Part shown: positions 1 to 10,285 of the stretch, in pieces
How the letters are laid out: every line of letters starts with the position of its first letter
Position numbering within the stretch: the stretch's first letter is position 1
Assembly (NCBI GenBank): GCA_013115125.1
Contig: JABANN010000169.1
Coordinates: 1-58,329 of the forward strand
DNA length: 58,329 bases
Origin: Perkinsus olseni
Lineage: Eukaryota > Perkinsozoa > Perkinsida
Direction: 5' to 3'
Position numbers and translations under genes: made by a program
Notes under the pieces: model-generated
The model's database searches: none
What the model saw: only the letters and a program-made list of their open reading frames with translations
Told to the model about the DNA's origin: nothing

Positions 1-547
1 ATGGCGCGCGACGATTTGTACGTACAGATGTCAATACGTACGGATGAAAATACGTACAGATGTAGGGCTACGAAATAGAGGCCCGGTGGCCAGGAACTGC
101 GTAAGAAAGAAGCACCGCTGCGAAAAGAAAGATACGAACAATGCAATCGCCCTACAAGGTCCCTTCGAACACCTCAGGTCGTGGACAAGTGATTTCAACT
201 GGTTGTATACCGTTTGTGTGTCGAGCTCTCAACTGCAAGGATTCCTCGTCGGGTGAGAAGAATTTGTGATTTGTGTAGTAGCAAACCGCACTGTTGTCTG
301 CGAGGACGAGCCGAGCTTCGTCCAGTTGAGGGAAGTCCTGAGAACAGCCGAATTGTGAAACACTCAGAGAGTAGTGGTAAGGTTGTTCTCAACAACAGTG
401 CCATTGAAAGCATACGATTGCCAACGAAGCTCATAATTCAGCAGCCATTCCTTGGCGACATACGAAAACACCTGCCGGTCTTACTTTGGCAATGGCGAGC
501 AAAGGAAAAACAGCTGTGGCTAGGATGAAGGTCTGCGTGGTCGGCAT
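1..547 (-). CDS. secreted protein of unknown function, family A copy 1 (partial at window edge)
   Basis: Minus-strand paralogue of the gene at 2436-3287. Exon 1 (547-485) encodes the signal peptide MPTTQTFILATAVFPLLAIAK. Exon 2 (337-156) is 182 nt, exactly the length of exon 2 in copy 2, and encodes a segment running from DFPQLDEARL to PEVFEGT. Intron 2 (155-97) ends in a pyrimidine-rich tract and CAG. Exon 3 begins at 96 with FSWPPGLYF, matching copy 2 for about 20 nt; it then diverges at the 16-bp tandem repeat but stays open to position 1. Intron phases (0, then 2) match copy 2. I do not recognise the family. The mature protein should enter the secretory pathway. Whether copy 1 is shortened or simply has a different C-terminus cannot be told, because the window ends here. 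Confidence 0.7.
19..62. repeat. 16-bp tandem repeat, three units
   Basis: Three units of TACGTACRGATG with a 16-bp period start at 19, 35 and 51. They lie exactly where the left copy of the secreted-protein gene stops matching its paralogue, so they may mark a rearrangement joint or a variable 3' end. Confidence 0.7.
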
Positions 548-1003
548 TTGAGAGAGTGCCCCCAGTACTGTGTTAAAGATAGTACTGTTATGTTGGCTCG
601 TAGATTTCCTGCTCGATATCCTGCACTGTCAGGAAAACCTCAGTGGCAGTAGTGCGCTCGAGGAATTGGAAGAGATTGGAGCAAGATTCGACAAGTTGCA
701 TGCACAGAGCGGCCTCCCTTTCGCGCGCTTCCATAATCCTTGTTCCAACTTCACAACACTCTCACTCTCTTCGTGTACAGTTTAAATTCGCTAGACTGCT
801 CGGACCTACGCGCAGTCCGCACTTCCGCCAGTCCTCGGGTTCGCTTTTCCTCTGGGTTTTGGCTCTTAGCTGCTGACACTCGCAGTGGAAGGTTTTTATA
901 GGAATTTCCAGTCGCTACTTGCTTGATCAATCTCCGGGATGTCCCAAAATAGGTAGGCGTATAAGTCTGTGAAGCGCAGAACTGCGCTTCTTAGTGATGT
1001 CAT
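548..1003. other. upstream region of family A copy 1; no resolved gene
   Basis: No complete gene seen. Positions about 600-735 read on the minus strand give a frame (start IMEAREREAALCMQLV) that is conserved at the protein level in the equivalent place upstream of copy 2 (about 3330-3465). It may be an upstream exon, an upstream reading frame or part of another gene. Confidence 0.5.
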
Positions 1004-1541
1004 CTACACCATTTCCAGACCTACCCAGACCAAATTAGTTAAACCTAAGAGCAATTTAACAAAGCCCAGATCGAAATAGTAAAACCCCAAAGCAATTTAG
1101 GCGGCATGCGAGACGCATCCGGATCGTCCCTCCTCCCGGCCTGGGGACTCCGGCCTTGAGAGGCGGTAGAGCGAAGTCTTGGAAATGCGCTCCTGCCGTA
1201 CTGCGAGATGTAGCTCCGAAAAGGTGTTGAAGCGATTAGTTCAATCACGCCGAGACATTGTACCCTCGTTGCTCAGCTATGCAAGACATGCCAGTCGGAG
1301 CACCAATTCGAATGTTTCACGGTTATGTTTTAACCTGTGATCTGCAGGGTATCGAGGGCTCACTTCATGTAGCCTGACGATTGTAAGTTTTTACGTACTT
1401 CGTAAACTTGACTTGGTGACTTCGTCGAGCTCTACTAAATTGGTCTTTCATGAAACTTAATTGCTTTGGGGTTTTACTGTTTTGGTCTGGGTTTATCAAT
1501 TTGCTTTGAGGTTCTACTAAGCAGGTCTGGAAATGGTGTAG
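1004..1541. mobile_element. inverted-repeat (MITE-like) element, 538 bp
   Basis: The two ends are inverted copies that begin CTACACCATTTCCAGACCT and stay similar for roughly 90 bp with a small gap (left arm about 1004-1100, right arm about 1541-1445). The arms themselves contain repeats of a core like AAACCCCAAAGCAATTTA. The interior has no credible coding sequence. This is the build of a non-autonomous DNA transposon or foldback element. No target-site duplication is obvious by eye. Confidence 0.55.
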
Positions 1542-1651
1542 AAGAGGTAGCTCGCCCTCATAAATTGACGCAACCTTCCAGTGCCGAGCAGGATAACGTA
1601 GAACATGCGATAGCACTGCTGTCATAGCAGCGTTCAACGAAGACCCTTCGA

Positions 1652-1833
1652 CTACACCATTGACATTCTTGGTGTTAACAAATTCGATATGCGTCAAACT
1701 TTAACTTTATATTGACATTATTGGTGGTAACAAGTTTGACATGTGTCAAACTTGCGTGTTAATTGTCAAACTAGCTTGTGACATTGTCGTTCTTGCCTGT
1801 TCACTCGTCCAACTTGCACGGGAAATGGTGTAG
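1652..1833. mobile_element. small inverted-repeat element, 182 bp, sharing the same end motif
   Basis: It starts CTACACCATT at 1652 and ends GGAAATGGTGTAG at 1821-1833, the same terminal motif as the 538-bp element just upstream. Inside are imperfect short direct copies of a TTGACATT..TGGTG..TAACAA..TCAAAC pattern. Probably a shorter relative or internally deleted copy. Confidence 0.4.
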
Positions 1834-2435
1834 TAGCAACAGGCCCAGGCCGGGAATGCCAAGGTGCCAATGACCGTCATCAGCGATGTACAACAAGCTC
1901 GCAACGTCAAGGCCCTTGATTCAAGGGCAATTCGGCGAGACGAGCCAGCTCCAGCAACAGTTCCCAGAAATCGCTGGCTTTCCGTTTGATGATGAGCGCT
2001 TCAAGCGTAAGAGTTTACGAGGACTGTACCCGGGGTACGCAGAAGATTCGATACTTTATCGAATAGCGTGTCGCGTAGCAGCAGAGTGGTGGTTGAGAAT
2101 GAGAAAGTGCTTCCCAACATCAATTCACACCTGTGGGCAAACCGTGGTTGCGGATCCTATATCGGGAAGACCAAGTAATGTCAACCCGATTAACTCACAG
2201 TAACCCGATTACATAGATGCCTTCCTACCTACGCCTAAAAGGCATCACGATATCTGCAGGCAAACCGCCAAGCATATCGCCCATTGATAAGACACTGGTG
2301 ACTTATCCTAGAGTAACACTGAATGACAGTAGGATTATTAAGTAACATCATTATCAGCATACATCTCAGTACAGCCCAAATGACTCGCAACATCTCACGT
2401 TCATGATGACAACACCTTGGCGTATGTAACCGTGG
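1834..2435. other. spacer, no gene supported
   Basis: About 600 bp between the inverted-repeat elements and the 3' end of family A copy 2. A plus-strand open frame at 1886-2203 shows no recognisable motif and no splice context; I see nothing to support it as a gene. Confidence 0.5.
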
Positions 2436-3287
2436 TCAATCGGGATTTAATGAAGATGAAGGACCGGGGTCGTTACTCTCCGGGCGCAATCTCGCCAACG
2501 CTGTCAGCAGGGCAAGGAGGACAGCCCCGGCGTCTCCCGCTCGTCGTCTGAAATTCCCCGGGGCGTAGGTGTCAACGACCTTGCAGAAGGACTTGAACGA
2601 AGTGAATTTATCCTGCAGCATCTCCCTCACAGCCGCACAAACTGCCTTCAATCTTGCACTAGTCTCCATCCCCTTCTCGCCCATAGCCTCCAAGCGTTCA
2701 TATCCAACGACCATTCCTTCCTCATTATCAGGGGTGTAGTTCAACTCCACGACGGTTGTGTTTAAGCTAGCCAGCTCTTCGCTAAAAGCCGACTCGTCAA
2801 AATAGAGGCCCGGTGGCCAGGAACTACATTAAGAAAGGCAGCGCTACGAGGTGGAAGATGCTAGCAACGCCATCGCCCTACAAGGTCCCTTCGAACACCT
2901 CAGGTCCTGTGCAGGTGATCACAACTGGTTGTATGCCAAGTGTGCGTCCAACGAACAGAGTCAGTGCCTCCTCGTGGCGGGTGAAGTGTTGGTGATTTGC
3001 GTAAACACAAGCCGCAGCGTTGTCTTCAAGTATGAGTGCCACTTTGTCCAGTGGAGGGAAGTCCTGATATCGGATGAATTGTGAAAGGTAAAGACGAGTA
3101 TACAGGTTGTTACGCCCAACGCTACCACCATCGACATGGCAGCATGCGATCGTTATCAACACTCATAATTGAACAGCAATTATTGCTTGCTGGCTTACAA
3201 AGACAGACACCTGCCGGTCTTACTCTGGCAATGGCGAGCAAAGGGAGAGCAGCTGTTGCTAGGATGAAGGCCTGTCTAGTCGGCATT
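2436..3287 (-). CDS. secreted protein of unknown function, family A copy 2 (complete)
   Basis: Three exons on the minus strand: 3287-3225 (signal peptide MPTRQAFILATAALPLLAIAR), 3063-2882 and 2823-2436, joining in frame (phases 0 and 2) into about 210 residues. Introns have GTAAGA..CAG and GTAGGG..TAG ends. Exon 2 carries DFPPLDKVALILEDNAAACV and ends PEVFEGT; exon 3 starts FSWPPGLYFDESAFSEEL and has an alpha-helical-looking middle (GMETSARLKAVCAAVREML) before a serine/proline-rich end. The start is chosen because the hydrophobic leader is conserved in copy 1. The mature part has few cysteines and no known domain that I recognise. Function unknown; secretion is inferred from the leader. Confidence 0.75.
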
Positions 3288-3856
3288 TATGAGAGTGTCC
3301 ACAACACTGTGTGAAGAGATAGTGCTGTAGAAGCATTCCTGCTCGATCTCCTGCACTGCCAGGAAAACCTTCGAGAGAGGAGTGCGCTCGAGGAATTGCA
3401 AGGCATTGGAACGAAGTTGGACAAGTTGCGTGCACAGGGCAGCCCTCCCTTCGCGCTTTTCCATAATTCTCCGCCTTCCAAGAATTTCTCTTTCAGATGT
3501 TTAGGACTAAATCATTTCATACCTTCGAAAACTGAGGTCGTCCAACTTCGCAGCGTTTCTTCCGCTACTAACTCACACTCCACCCGAGCTAAGCTGCTGT
3601 CACTTATCCATTCGCAAAGAATTTCTAGTTTCGTTTTTCCCTCATTCTTGAGGTTGTGGATTGGCCTTTGCTTGCCGTCAGTCGTCAGCGAGAAGTTTTC
3701 TCCTCTGTCGTGCCTCCTTAGGCCAGCAACTCCAGTGAGTAAGCTTCGTATCGTGAACGAAACAGAATCGCCGAAACCAGAAAGATCTTACTGAGGTACT
3801 TCTCACTGCGCCTGGAAATTATCGCATCAACTTTCGTGACGGAAGGAAGTTCAGTC
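3288..3856. other. region between family A copy 2 and the SET genes
   Basis: Holds the second copy of the conserved minus-strand upstream frame (about 3465-3330, with NALQFLERTPLSKVFLAVQE). Similarity to the upstream region of copy 1 ends near 3480. The remaining 370 bp show no supported gene; plus-strand frames here have no recognisable content. Confidence 0.4.
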
Positions 3857-4710
3857 TCAGTCATCATCACTATCCAAGTCGATGTCCACCACCTCTCGGG
3901 GATAGGCAGGAGGCAGGTCACCGTGTTTGTGGGCAAGACGATTGCGGACGCTCTTCGAAAGCATTTTGGGCGACTTGTTGTCAGCGTCCTCCAACAGGTC
4001 TATAATAACCTAGATAACAGAGAGATGCTTCACAATGGATACCAAAGGAGAAGACTCCCACGGCGGACCAGTGGGGCGTCCGTTGATCCACTACTGTGCG
4101 ACAGAACCGTAGAGTGAGGGAAAACTGCACCGGACTTACATCCCACCACTCAGGCTGCTGTAGGCGGTCGCAGAGGAGGCGACTTGCAGGCCGGTCCAAG
4201 ATGTTGATTTTCTTAATCTTGGACAGATCAGAGGGAGGCCCTCCTTTGAGAACCTTCCGGTTGTCGGCACGTGGTGAGAAGACTGGGAGATCAAACTGAT
4301 GCAGAGCATCCGTGGCAGACCTAACGTGTCTCTCACTATCCCTCTCACCTGGACCTCGAAGTATTCAAGATTCTCATCAAGTTGGAAACCGAAGGCTCCA
4401 CTCCAGCGTTTAATTATGTCCATCTGATAGCGACCTTCGAGGACCTTGTTCTCAACCTGAACTCCGAGGAAGACATCACCGGAACCGCCAAGGAGAGGAG
4501 AACTCCCATTACCGCGTTGTTCCTCCGTATAACTCCACCATAGACGCATATGAAATCACCCTTTCGGAAATCTTTTGTTGCTACAAGCTTGTATCCAGGA
4601 TACGCAGGATGGTTCTCCTCACAGCGAACAACTGAGATCTGAGAAAGGCCACAGTGTAGTAGTCCGTAAGCACATCGTGGATTGATTGCCACATCTGGAA
4701 CCAAACACAA
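3857..4710 (-). CDS. SET-domain-like protein (divergent)
   Basis: Minus-strand exons. The first shows a cysteine-containing pre-SET stretch (NPRCAYGLLHCGLS) followed by the SET N-terminal motif GYKLVATKDFRKGDFICVYGG, the usual start of a protein-lysine methyltransferase SET fold. A following frame (VFLGVQVENKVLEGRYQMDI) aligns with the block just before the catalytic loop in the neighbouring SET gene, but then departs (KRWSGAFGFQLDENLEYFEV) where NHxxxPN is expected. Later exons include SATDALHQFDLPVFSPRADN and LDRPASRLLCDRLQQPEWWD. The last frame ends EVVDIDLDSDDD at 3857-3859, after a basic run that could be a nuclear signal. Exon joints are only partly resolved and the true start is not seen. 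Catalytic activity is doubtful without the asparagine-histidine loop. Confidence 0.5.
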
Positions 4711-4745
4711 TAATCCTCAAATTTCAAACCGACCGACCCAGAATC

Positions 4746-4827
4746 GACACCTGAGGGATTCGAACCCTCGCGGGCAGAGCCCAACGGCTTAGCAGGCCGC
4801 CGCCTTAACCACTCGGCCAAAGTGTCT
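4746..4827 (-). tRNA. tRNA-Ser (anticodon GCU)
   Basis: An 82-nt cloverleaf on the minus strand. The acceptor stem GACACTT pairs with AGGTGTC (one G-T pair), with discriminator G. Box A reads TGGCCGAGTGG and box B GGTTCGAATCC. The anticodon loop CTGCTAA gives GCU, and the long variable arm fits a class II serine tRNA. There is no intron. It lies between two minus-strand SET-domain genes, in the same orientation. Confidence 0.93.
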
Positions 4828-4940
4828 TCGAGAGACAACCGTGTCATGACCTAGCCGCCCCGTTACTATCCGCTCGTCCCGCGACAGTTATTGTTACAGT
4901 CGCGACAGTTACAGTGATTGTCTTCACGGACGCCGACGAG

Positions 4941-5689
4941 TCAATCTTGCGACCGCTGTGCAGAAGGAATAGATGAAGTTCTTCGCACGGAAACCGAATG
5001 ATGAATACACGCACAGAAGGACAAGTAGGAAGTTGAGAATGGAGGCATGACATCGCCGATGATATGTGCTATTACCCCTTTCTCTGGTCCTGGTTTCAGC
5101 GGGCATGGACGTGAACTAGGCACGGTTCTAAACTCGCCGAACAGGAGCGCCTCTCTCAATGCTGATGTATGACAGCCCCCCTCGGCTGTGACGAATCCAC
5201 CGTCCAAGAGCACCCCGTCATAATAACTGAAGCCCTCTTGCCAAGATGTTCTGCTTATTTTCATACGCCTCTCCTCGGTGAGGCTCGGCTCCGAGTTCAT
5301 CACATTGTCCCAGTAAGTGGGCCCGTAGTGCACAAGGATCTCCTGCTTGCGTCTTATCGGTTTGGTTGCGACCAAACTCATGCATTGAACGGGAAGGCTG
5401 TCGTGCTCCGCCATGGGGTTGTCTGGACAGGCATCGCGACTGCTCTTCAGAATAAAACTGGCATTGGGGTCGTCAGCGTGGTTGGCAAAGCGGCCTTCAT
5501 TGCCTAAGTGTTAAAACGCCCTCCCTGGGATTCGAACCCGCGACCTCTTACCCACCCACTCAGCATCAAGTACTAAATCCCAGCTGTACCGTTCACTTTC
5601 ATCAACGTTGTCAATGCCCGTGAAGTCAATTTTCTCGGTTGTAGGAGCTGAAGGATCGACATCCCCGGTTCGATCCCCCGCACCGGCAT
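4941..5689 (-). CDS. SET-domain protein (C-terminal two exons resolved)
   Basis: Exon 5689-5552 joins exon 5503-4941 across a 48-nt intron (5551-5504), in frame, to give RYSWDLVLDAEWVGNEGRF and then ANHADDPNASF. This is the GN-x-x-RFxNHxxxPN catalytic block of SET-domain lysine methyltransferases. Further on, LVATKPIRRKQEILVHYG and PTYW match the SET C-terminal motif (E-x-x-x-x-YG..YW). The coding frame may splice again near 5050, so the end at 4941 is provisional. Upstream exons, including the SET N-terminal half, were not securely found between 5.7 and 6.7 kb. The likely role is protein (histone) methylation in the nucleus, from family knowledge. Substrate unknown. Confidence 0.75.
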
Positions 5690-6882
5690 CTCACAAAAAT
5701 ATGTCACGTCCTTGCCCCGGGTTGACCTTTTCTGCAGGCTCCTCGCAGCACCTTTCCCTAATCCATCATTCTTGCCCTCAGCAAGATCTTGCCGCAGTTG
5801 GCCTTTAATGAACGATAACATCACGCTGCTCAACTCCATACCACAACTTGCACAACAATTGGGTTCGCTCAGATGAACAGTAGGACGGGCCTACCTGTAC
5901 ATCCTAGACACTGACGAGGTCGACCAACCCCTCGCTATCAGTCGATCGAAACTGAGGGATGAACTCATTCCTCGACAAACGTCCCTACCACAGTTTCGAA
6001 TACATAGTGAGTAGCGACCAGCGTATCCAACCTATCCGCAACTCACCAGCTTCAACATAAGATACAAACTACCATCCCATTAAAAACCGTATACTCATTT
6101 CCGAACTCCCAGCGCTGAACTACCGCGGAATATTATCCCGAAGGCATGCGGCAGCATTCCAAAGATATCTTCGCACTCGATATATTCCACCCTCCAACCC
6201 CCTCCTATCACCATTCCTGAGACTCCAAGCAAAGCCGTCTATAGTCGCTCGCCGGCAACTCGTGCAGGCCATGGATCGACTCGCGAAGGAACCTGCCCAA
6301 CCCAGTGAGTGGGACGCTTTTCGTGTCACCACGATTACTCCAGGAGCTCCAGATCAACCGTTTCCAGATCTTTCGCGTCCCCTCCCGCCCGCCGAACCCT
6401 GTCCTTCAATCGCTCCCACTCGCCCTGAATTAATTGACACTCCTACACCCATCAAGGGCAGTCCGTACGAGCAGCCTGTCTCCAAGACCGGGCCGATTCT
6501 GCTGCCCTCGAACACTCATCAAGAGCACTATCCGATCACACTTCTCCTCGCACACTTCAATCCATTCATCAAGGTCCTCCTGGGAGACCGCCATCAACAA
6601 CTGCCCCTGCCATTGGTGATTCCATCCAGGACTGTTAACTCGACACCGTAGGTTACTGGATGCTGCTCATTGCGAATTTGGTACCACTTCGAGGAGGCCC
6701 CGAGAGTAATGACCAGTATGCTGCCGCCATCACCGCCTTCGCCGCTGACGCCACTTGAAGGAGCATCATCGTAAGACTTTTGAGGAGAACTGTACGCTGT
6801 TCAACGACGACCATCATCAAATGCATTTACTATAGTAGCTAGAGGTGTCAGAATATTCTTCAGTATTGAAGGCAGCTAACCT
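5690..6882. other. unresolved coding region upstream of the SET gene
   Basis: Both strands contain coding-looking stretches. On the minus strand are PNCCASCGMELSS near 5.87 kb, FLRESIHGLHELPASDYRRL near 6.25 kb and VSQEDLDEWIEVCEEKCDRI near 6.58 kb; these could be upstream exons of the SET gene. On the plus strand, 6061-6651 is open and could join 5880-6006 across a 55-nt GT-AG intron. I cannot decide between them from sequence alone. Confidence 0.35.
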
Positions 6883-7685
6883 TCAATAGACTGCCGTACC
6901 TGTGTAAAGCATGCTCGACCTCAAGATTCTCCTCAGTTCAATTACCAGTCTGCGAACCTTCTTCTTGTAGGCTGGATAGTCCTTCTTAAACTCAACCTGG
7001 CAAAAGAGGAATCTTAGCTTGCAGCGTGCAGGATACGGATAGGTCGGAGAATACTTACTGCTGCATCAACATTAGCAGGTGAATCCAAATTGGGCGAGGC
7101 CAGCATAGATATAACAGAAACCAAGATAGACTCCACACTCAGACTGCATAAAATACACCACCCTAGAATTGAACCAGGGACCTTTCGCATAGCATTACAT
7201 TGGTCTCCATCGTTCATCTGCGGACTCTAGTTCATTAAACTGGTCTGTTCCCGGTGGGTGAAGAATTGATATGCACACCCGTCCATCTAAAAACATTTTC
7301 AGTTCTCCCAAACTCCCAAATTCCCACCCTCCCCCGTCTACCAGGATAGACGTTGGGATGCCACATGGGCGTCTCGAAGCGCATCGCGGGCGGGTTATTG
7401 GGGAAGTCCTCAGGGAACTGCAGTATCGCCGAGAAGAGGCCTCCTTCGTAAAGAGAGTCCGGAGGGCCTGTCAGTTACGCGCTGGGAAAGAGGTCGTTGT
7501 TGTTATTATTACCTTCAAAACAGACACGCCACTTGAAGAAGTCAGAATCGTCTTCTAGACCGACCGAAAATCCACAGGAGTCGTCCCTTGTTAACTCTAA
7601 GATTCGACAAAGATACGCCCAACTTGACCTCAAGATTCGCCGTACCAATAAGCTGCTTTTTGAGAAGCTCGCGAGCAACAGACAT
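6883..7685 (-). CDS. ubiquitin-conjugating enzyme E2, UBE2G/UBC7 class
   Basis: Six exons on the minus strand (7685-7646, 7596-7513, 7467-7342, 7286-7199, 7143-7059, 6996-6883) join in frame at every GT-AG junction to 178 residues. The N-terminus MSVARELLKKQLIELTRDD is followed by GFSVGLEDDSDFFKWRV, GPPDSLYEGGLFSAILQFP, WHPNVYPDGRVCISILHPP and the C-terminal helix region SILVSVISMLASPN..SPANVDAA. The catalytic cysteine is in GRVCISILH, preceded by the HPN motif. The extended loop after the cysteine (HPPGTDQFNELESADERW) is the hallmark insertion of the UBE2G/UBC7 class, whose members mostly act in ER-associated degradation and substrate polyubiquitination. Length fits (about 165-170 in relatives). 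Intron 4 (7198-7144) carries a tRNA-box-B-like sequence. Confidence 0.93.
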
Positions 7686-8366
7686 CAAACTATACGGAAA
7701 CAACTGAGATTAATGAGAACTGTCAGTTAGTGGAGAGACGCGCTGGTATCATAGGTTGAAGGGTGCAAGATACGAAATAGCTCATCGATGCGATCACGAG
7801 TCGACCTCGCAAAGACGAAGCGAACGTCATTGCAACGGATTCTGCAGAGGTGTGGGATGTTCTGAATCTGAACATATCCTGGCACAGGCGTTTACGTAGT
7901 AGAGAGCTGGATTTTTTCGCTCACCGTTTACACGCAGCGCATAATCGTTCGGAATTCTGAAATCGCACCTCGGGGCCATCCCTGGGCTCTCTGCTCACCC
8001 TCGTGAACGCTGGCGGCGTATCCAAGGTCGATGCTTACAACGGACGAATAAAGCACCGAGGATAACGACATCCGTGGCAATAATCGCGAGTTCAGACTTG
8101 TGACGATGCGCGAGTTAATCTCTGGGCACGTCCACTCTGCTTGTCATTGCTTCGAAGTTGAGACCCATTACTGCAGAGCCGCTTGAGCGGACGTGCAGTC
8201 TTCGCAATGGCAGAGGGATAGCTCGTTCGCTCTCCCCCGCGGTGTCGATTGATCTGACCAATGATTCTTGCACTTAATGGTTTCATACTAGGTTTTAAGG
8301 CCGTTATCACAGTTTGTCCCCCAATCCAGTACCACTCCTTCCCCAACTCGTCTCTACACCACACCG
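7686..8366. other. intergenic region between divergent genes
   Basis: About 680 bp separating the E2 gene (minus) from the first secreted-family gene (plus). It should contain promoters for both. Open frames here have no recognisable content, and no convincing promoter motif stands out by eye. Confidence 0.4.
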
Positions 8367-9247
8367 ATGATCGCCCCGAAAGCGACTATCTTGACCCTTT
8401 GCATCCACTTAACGACGATGGCGTTGTGGGCTGCCTCCCCCCCTCGCCGACGAAAACCCCTCGGCCGCATCAAGGTGGGTGGTCCAATCCATCAGCTGCT
8501 GTTCTATTTCGACGTCCTCTCCTGGATCTCTCAGGTGGGGCCTTTGAACAACGATGGGATCATGGAGTGTATCGCTGTCCGAGAAGGAGATCCAAACTCT
8601 CCTCTCCTCATCTTCCACATCGATCGAGTCAACAGGGGCATCGGCATCAGTACCGTCCGGTGTGGCAGCCACCGCTACGTTCAGTAAGTTGCCCTTCTCT
8701 TCATCCATCTGGCTTCCTCGCCGATCGACGACACAACAGTTCCTGTTTTCCCCTCTGGAATCTTTCAGCTGGCGTCTTTTCAATCCCCCTGTTCTGATCT
8801 CAGAATCGGTTTTCACACGAAAATTGCAGTTTGAACATCAATTTTGTGTCTTAGAATCAGTTTTGATCTGAACGTCCCCAATGTCTCACCTTACATTGAG
8901 GTACCCCTCCCACCATCGGGCCCTTCAGTTACCCTTATCAGCTCGACGACTTCGCTTCGGGAAGGCCGGCCTTACTGGAGCGGGTGGATGATGTCAATGC
9001 AGCCGGACTGATAGTAAAATCAACGCGTTGCCCGGTGGAGATAGGCGACCCCTTCATGCAGCGGAAGTATCAGCGGATTTTCCGGAAAATTTTCAACTTT
9101 TTGAGACTGGAACCCGCGGAGCGATGTGAAGCTGTTCTTATCGGACTTAAGTCGAGAATGGTGGGAGAGGAAGGCACTCATGAGCAGCTTCATGACGCGA
9201 TTTGCCTTCTTTACCTCGAGCTAACCGCCCCCTTAAGGACAGGTTAG
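8367..9247 (+). CDS. secreted protein of unknown function, family B member 1
   Basis: Three exons (8367-8474, 8535-8683, 8929-9247) join with phases 0 and 2 into about 191 residues. The start MIAPKATILTLCIHLTTMAL gives a signal-like hydrophobic leader. Exon 2 carries IMECIAVREGD and IFHIDRVNRGIGISTVRC; exon 3 begins HYPYQLDDF and continues GDPFMQRKYQRIFRKIFNF and RCEAVLIGLKSRM. These blocks align, with the same exon boundaries, with the two genes immediately downstream. Intron 2 (8684-8928, 245 nt) is unusually long for this window. No known domain recognised; the two conserved cysteines in exon 2 could form a disulfide. Secretion is inferred from the leader. Confidence 0.7.
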
Positions 9248-9433
9248 TTGTGTATCATGATGTTCGCGATGTCGTTACTCACGCGATGATGTGCTGTTGG
9301 TCTTGTCAATGACGGGACAGGAGCGGTCCACTCGCGTCCTGCCATGGTGACGACCTCATTGGGGATCTTCTGAAGGCGCTCTCTTGCGATGGATGATCAA
9401 CGCCTGCTCGTACGGTGAAGTTTGGTAGCGTTT

Positions 9434-10166
9434 ATGCTCGCATCACCACTGCGACCCTCCTGGACGGGTTGGCTCATCATCACTATCGGTCATCGCAGTG
9501 TTCTCCCACCCACTCCACCATCTAATGCACAGCCCCGTCCCCACCTGGAAGGTCTTCTGTTTGCTCATTAACTGCGCGGCGGCGCTCAAAGGCGGTGAGC
9601 CTAACCTCAAGTTGTCCTCCTTGGACTCCCAGAGCGCTATGGAGGTAGTGTCCGTCTTGTAGCTGATTTTTACATTTCCTGTCATCAGTTGCATGGAGAC
9701 CGCCGCGGGAATAACCTGATTCGATGCACTTGGTGGGAGCAAGGGAGGTCTCCAGACCTGGGGGAGGGTCTCGGCTTCCAGTTCTATGTGGACCAAGTCA
9801 ACGCGGGAATTGGGACTCGTTCTGTTCGTTGTTCGGGAGAGGACTTCAACTAGTAAGTGTCCAGTGGGATCCACTTGGTTAGGATGGACGTTGCTCAGCA
9901 ACGACTACCTACCTGCCATGTTCCAGCGAAGGATTCCGGCGTTTTCGGAAGACCATCCGGGCGTTACCGACCCCCTGATGCATGCCGACTTCCGCGGTCT
10001 GTTTGACGTCTCCTCCGATGGCTGGGAGGACCTCGAGCCAGTCGGAAAGTGCCGCGCTGCGCTTGAAGGGTTGAGGCGAAAGCTGGCCAGACATACCGGG
10101 AGTGATGAGGAACTTTTCAATGCGGTGTGCGTGAGGCATTCTATCATGTCCCTGTCTCTTGAGTAA
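9434..10166 (+). CDS. secreted protein of unknown function, family B member 2
   Basis: The two distal exons are clear: 9689-9852 (starting LHGDRRGNNLIRCTWWEQGR, ending with FYVDQVNAGIGTRSVRC and SGEDFNY) and 9899-10166 (NDYLPAMFQRRIPAF, then TDPLMHADFRGLFDV and KCRAALEGLRRKLA, ending SLSLE). Phases 0 and 2 match family B members 1 and 3. The first exon is uncertain. A candidate start at 9434 (MLASPLRPSWTGWLIITIG) resembles the leader of member 3, but I could not join it in frame with confidence; a small exon near 9632-9643 may lie between. The 5' end could be damaged. Function unknown. Confidence 0.65.
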
Positions 10167-10285
10167 CGATGTTCGTGGAGCTGTTGTTGATGAGCATTCC
10201 ATGCCTTGCTTTCTAACCATCTTATATAGGTTTTCCCTCTCCTCCTGCCAGCTCCGTTCGGACACCCTCGTCCCTATTTCGTACC

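Noticed and set aside
5655-5695. tRNA T-arm-like sequence on the plus strand (GGTTCGATCCCCC)
   Set aside because: The minus strand here is a verified coding exon of the SET gene (5689-5552), so the match is coincidental coding sequence.
8261-8797. 178-codon plus-strand frame overlapping family B member 1
   Set aside because: Wrong frame; the leader and conserved cysteine block lie in the frame starting at 8367, with phase-consistent introns.
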